19,020 bases of DNA from Bacteroidales bacterium (lineage in GTDB: Bacteria > Bacteroidota > Bacteroidia > Bacteroidales > F082): positions 1,633-20,652 of the forward strand of contig JAOZNY010000025.1 in the NCBI GenBank assembly GCA_029933565.1. The letters run 5' to 3'. The notes beneath the pieces were generated by a model. The model searched no databases, was not told the origin of the DNA, and worked only from the letters and a program-made list of their open reading frames with translations. Below, piece after piece: positions 15,435 through 19,020 of this stretch (position 1 is the first letter of the stretch; each line of letters starts with the position of its first letter). The translations under genes and the position numbers were made by a program.

Positions 15435-18400
15435 TTAATTACTATAATCGCTGCAACTACCGCCTAATTTCATTATAAGACTAGGAGCGTTTAAATTAGT
15501 TACTGACATCCGGGTAAGGATATTTAGGCAGCCTTCCAATCCACATGCACCAACGCAGGTTTCAAAAGTACTGCAAGTTGAAATCGTAAGGTTTCCTTCC
15601 AGATAAGTACCTACTACATCTGAATATGCATTTTGTTGAACACCTACAAATCCACAAAGTGGAACATTTATACCACCTTTAACTTTTGCAAAACCATAAC
15701 CACCAATTTGAAATTTTTCTAAAACATAATCGAACTGTACAAAGGCACCAAGCCCGGCTTTAGCAGAAACCACAATCCCTACAAGGTTAAAACTTTTATC
15801 AATTAAATTGCGTTGTCCGATGGCGTAAAATCCGTGTAACGATGAAAAATCAGGTTTTCCAGTTTCAAAACCTGCAAGCATTGGCTGGGCAAAATTGTTC
15901 AAATCATTATCATATACGCCCAGCAGAAATCCGCCCAAATAATTATCGGAACCAATTAATATATTTCCAAAAAAGCCCATATAAAACCCTTGTGGATCGA
16001 AGCGCATTCCCATCATGCCCGATTGCAAAGCGGCAAAACCCATGTTCAGGTTGGCAGTAATGATAAGATTGCCAACCAATGCCTTTTCGGCAAACAGGTA
16101 AGCCATATTTAAGTTTCCGAGCGGGGTTTCAATTTCATCAACTTTAATATTATCTCCACCGGCTTCAATTCCGCCATGAATTTCGTATGCTATTACATTG
16201 TCGTTGCTAACCCCCTCCGAATTTGTGTGCGCATTAAAGGTTAAGTTACTCCAAGTATTGTTTGATACTGTTGCATTACCTTCAAAAACACTCATATTTT
16301 CTTTTCCCATCAGAAGGTTTTGTTCAAGCACCTCAATGGAGCACAAATTAGGGGTTTTGGTAAGAAAGCCTTTTACTTTTAATTTATCGCCTGTGCTTCC
16401 GGGTGGTGGTTTTATAAAGAATTCGCCAAAAGCAGTATATTTTTTGTTACTTATGTTTTGTGAATTTTCAAAACGGTCGAGTTTAAAAACTGTATTGGCA
16501 CCCAAATCAACCAAGCCATCGAGGGGCTCAAGTTTTTCCTGCAATTGTCCGTTTGCTTTGTTAAAAGTAATAATTGCCCGTGTGGGAAGAAATCCGGGAA
16601 TATCTAATTCGGGCATGCCTGCCAATTGGAAAAACCCGTTTCCGGTCATTATCTGATCAACGTAAATATTCAGTATTTTGTGGAACATCATGTATTTGCC
16701 CAAACTTAATACCGACGAATTATCGCTAAGCATACCTATGGAGTTGAAATCAAGCCTATCGTTAGTTGCCGGAAGATTATTAAACCACGCTACAGATCCT
16801 TGCGCATCACCAACAATACTAATGCGGTAATGCCCCACGCCTGCATCAAAGTTAAACTTTGGTTCTATGCCATCGGCCATGCTTAGTTTGGCAATTCCGC
16901 CAAGCGACAAGCCATCTTGCAAATCAATTTCACCTTCGCGCAAGGCTGTTGGTCTAATCAGCAGTCCTTTAATGGTAGCATCAACACCAAGCCCTGTAAA
17001 TATTATTCCCTTTGGAATTACAATGGCATCACGGGTTTTGTCAAAGGTCCACCCATTGGTGCTCTCAACTTTCCATTCTTCCAAATCGAAAGATAATTGC
17101 TGGTTTGGATGCGGATTTATTTGAATATCTTCACGTGTAATTTCAATTTTGCCGGCATTAATTTTTAAATCAAGCGGCGGTTCGCCCGATGCCATTTGAA
17201 TATCGGTATGCAAAATTGTTCCTATGTGTATGGCATCATCAATATAGTATGCCTTGGAAAAACCCGATGAAGCATTAAACCCAAAAACCTTAAAGTTGTT
17301 TATGGGAACAGGCGTAAATGCAGTATTTAGGTCGAATACAAAAAACTTTGACAGGAAGAACCCCGGGATACCTGCATTAGAACTCTTAAAAACAATAAAT
17401 TCGTTTTTAGTTGTGTCGCTTCCCAAATAAAAACTACCATGAAAATCGTAGGCAAATTTAAACGAAGCAAGGTCGATGGAAAGTGCGCCCGGCATTTTTC
17501 CGTAATCACCATTTTTTTCCACTTTAAGGTGTTTTGGCATAACCCACGATGAAGGCTTAAACAATTTTCCCTCAAAGCCACCACTAATTTTAATGGGAAC
17601 CGAAAATGTTTGGGTGGTAACATTGTTTTGATTGGGTTCAATTTTTCCATCTGAGGATTTACGGACACTTATATTTTTAAAATATATTTTCTCGTTTTTG
17701 TTAAGTGTTTGAAAAATAGGAATGCCGGGTATGTCGTGAAAATAACCACTAATTAAATAGTTTTCGTTTTTTCTTGCCGACAACTGTTCAATACTGACCG
17801 GAAAGCCCCAGATGTTTGATAAATCCCAGCCTTCGGCAACAGTTAACTGAAAATCGTAGGATGGAATAGGATAGGCAAAAGGCTCAATATTAATAGTTTT
17901 TGTTTTACCAATATAACTAGGATTGTTACCATCTTTTCCGGCATGAACGTCAACAGTAGTCAGGGTCATGGGAATTCCGTTGAGTGTGTATTTTCCATCG
18001 GTTCCTGAATAGGCTTCGAGGTAAACGGCATGTCCGTCGGTGCTTTGTAAACGGATATAAACCAAGGCGCTATCAATTGGCTGCTGACTTATTTTTTCCG
18101 TAACAATACCACTAATGGACATGGCAGGCTCCTGTTTCATTATTTTATTAATCCAGTTATTACTGATGGGAATATTATACGAAATTTGTGTTGGAGTAAA
18201 ATTGTTGGCACTTACCTTTATCAGAAATTGTTCTCCCGGCGAAGGGAAAGTCAATTCAACAAAGCCATTTTCGTCGGTTTTACCGAAAGCGAGCGTATCG
18301 CCAACCACAACATCGGCATTGGTAATTGCATCATTTGTAACATTATTCTTAACCAAAAGTTTTAGGCGGTGCAGTTTTTTATAAACTGTTAAAATTACTC

Positions 18401-19020
18401 TTTCGTTTGTATTTGATGGCATGTGAACCAACATTGTGTCAGGAAAATATTGACCCGATAAAGGGAGTACTTCAATACGGTTGTTATACTGTGCAGCAGG
18501 GGTTTCAAACTGTTCGGCATAAACATAAATATTACCATTTTCATCGTATTCGTAGCGGGGTTCGGTTTTTACGTAAGGATTGTTCTCCAGCACTTTAAGG
18601 TATGCCGATACTGCTTTTCCTGTTTCGTCAACAACTTTTCCTTTCAGTAAGTTTTTGGGCAATAGTTGAAATTCCTGAAAATACAGTTCGCCATATTTTA
18701 AGTTGAGTGCTGGTGCATCCAAATTTGGGCGATACATATCCTGATAAAGTGCATGAGTAACCATGATTCTTCTGAAAGGGCCTCTTGCCGAACCATTTTC
18801 ATCGGTATTTACAAGTAAGTTTTTAAACCTGAAAAAGCCTGCATCGTTTGTCCATTTGCGCCCCTCGTAATGGCGCACTCCGCCTTCAACATAAAACAGT
18901 TCTGTTTCTGCACCTTTCAATGCAATATTTTCCAAATTGCTTTCTACCATTACCCTTCCTTTTACTTCTGGAGGGGCAGCCTCAAGGCGCACTTCACGGT
19001 CGGTGGCCGATGATGGAGTA
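15435..19020 (-). CDS. Very large exported surface protein with carboxypeptidase-regulatory-like domains, 5' end outside window
   Basis: The frame is open to the right edge, so the start lies outside; 1194 residues are visible. A GTG at 18992 is in frame but is an internal codon in my reading. The visible N-terminal third carries four CarboxypepD_reg/Ig-like beta domains, at about residues 17-70 (VKGRVMVESN..TNDAGFFRFKNL), 124-160 (LKGKVVDETGKAV), 218-285 (LKLLVKNNVTNDAITNADV..TDENGFVEL) and 302-365 (ISGIVTEKISQQPIDSALVY..GTDGKYTLNG). The long remainder, rich in Gly, Asn and hydrophobic beta patterns, resembles no family I recognise. The last roughly 70 residues hold six of the seven cysteines seen. 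No hydrophobic anchor or type IX sorting domain is visible at the C-terminus. The next gene encodes an FN3 protein 14 bases downstream. A surface or extracellular structural role is inference. Confidence 0.75.
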   Translation of the reverse strand, partial: TPSSATDREVRLEAAPPEVKGRVMVESNLENIALKGAETELFYVEGGVRHYEGRKWTNDAGFFRFKNLLVNTDENGSARGPFRRIMVTHALYQDMYRPNLDAPALNLKYGELYFQEFQLLPKNLLKGKVVDETGKAVSAYLKVLENNPYVKTEPRYEYDENGNIYVYAEQFETPAAQYNNRIEVLPLSGQYFPDTMLVHMPSNTNERVILTVYKKLHRLKLLVKNNVTNDAITNADVVVGDTLAFGKTDENGFVELTFPSPGEQFLIKVSANNFTPTQISYNIPISNNWINKIMKQEPAMSISGIVTEKISQQPIDSALVYIRLQSTDGHAVYLEAYSGTDGKYTLNGIPMTLTTVDVHAGKDGNNPSYIGKTKTINIEPFAYPIPSYDFQLTVAEGWDLSNIWGFPVSIEQLSARKNENYLISGYFHDIPGIPIFQTLNKNEKIYFKNISVRKSSDGKIEPNQNNVTTQTFSVPIKISGGFEGKLFKPSSWVMPKHLKVEKNGDYGKMPGALSIDLASFKFAYDFHGSFYLGSDTTKNEFIVFKSSNAGIPGFFLSKFFVFDLNTAFTPVPINNFKVFGFNASSGFSKAYYIDDAIHIGTILHTDIQMASGEPPLDLKINAGKIEITREDIQINPHPNQQLSFDLEEWKVESTNGWTFDKTRDAIVIPKGIIFTGLGVDATIKGLLIRPTALREGEIDLQDGLSLGGIAKLSMADGIEPKFNFDAGVGHYRISIVGDAQGSVAWFNNLPATNDRLDFNSIGMLSDNSSVLSLGKYMMFHKILNIYVDQIMTGNGFFQLAGMPELDIPGFLPTRAIITFNKANGQLQEKLEPLDGLVDLGANTVFKLDRFENSQNISNKKYTAFGEFFIKPPPGSTGDKLKVKGFLTKTPNLCSIEVLEQNLLMGKENMSVFEGNATVSNNTWSNLTFNAHTNSEGVSNDNVIAYEIHGGIEAGGDNIKVDEIETPLGNLNMAYLFAEKALVGNLIITANLNMGFAALQSGMMGMRFDPQGFYMGFFGNILIGSDNYLGGFLLGVYDNDLNNFAQPMLAGFETGKPDFSSLHGFYAIGQRNLIDKSFNLVGIVVSAKAGLGAFVQFDYVLEKFQIGGYGFAKVKGGINVPLCGFVGVQQNAYSDVVGTYLEGNLTISTCSTFETCVGACGLEGCLNILTRMSVTNLNAPSLIMKLGGSCSDYSN

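Overview
This window looks like AT-rich Bacteroidota DNA, probably a Bacteroidales/Marinilabiliales-type genome. The support is the family content: a NodT-type outer-membrane efflux lipoprotein, a short DksA-like zinc-finger protein, an alanine/glycine symporter with a periplasmic N-terminal extension, and large surface proteins with carboxypeptidase-regulatory and fibronectin-III domains. AT-rich ribosome-binding regions with little Shine-Dalgarno signal also fit. All convincing genes lie on the minus strand, so they are transcribed from high to low coordinates. No RNA gene or CRISPR array was seen. No gene-free stretch exceeds about 185 bases.

In transcription order, the window opens (19020-15435) inside a very large secreted or surface protein. 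It has stacked carboxypeptidase-regulatory-like beta domains and a cysteine-rich C-terminus. Fourteen bases later comes an exported protein of about five fibronectin type III modules (15420-13912). The two look like an uncharacterised surface module. A TraR/DksA-type C4 zinc-finger gene (13802-13536) follows, whose 5' end appears to be out of frame by one base. A closely spaced run then encodes an MFS transporter, a GNAT-like protein, a sodium:alanine/glycine symporter and a DUF418 (YeiB-like) membrane protein. Gaps in this run are 1 to 44 bases, and what unites the genes is not evident.

Next is a complete tripartite RND efflux system: a periplasmic adaptor lipoprotein (8075-6906), a HAE1-type inner-membrane pump (6901-3725) and a NodT/OprM-type outer-membrane channel (3053-1614). 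A single-domain HUH tyrosine transposase of the IS200/RAYT type (3539-3075) sits between pump and channel. Upstream of it, a 182-base spacer carries four 13-nt hairpins that share a GTA loop but have different, internally complementary stems, arranged as two inverted pairs. This REP/RAYT-like mobile unit inside an efflux operon is the most unusual structure in the window.

A strong bidirectional terminator (about 1557-1591) closes the efflux operon. Beyond it, a gene runs off the left edge (1509-1). It encodes an aconitase-superfamily hydro-lyase with LeuC-like and LeuD-like domains fused in one polypeptide. Several apparent long reading frames begin at TTG codons or inside the preceding gene; I moved those starts to the ATG that fits signal peptides and gene junctions.
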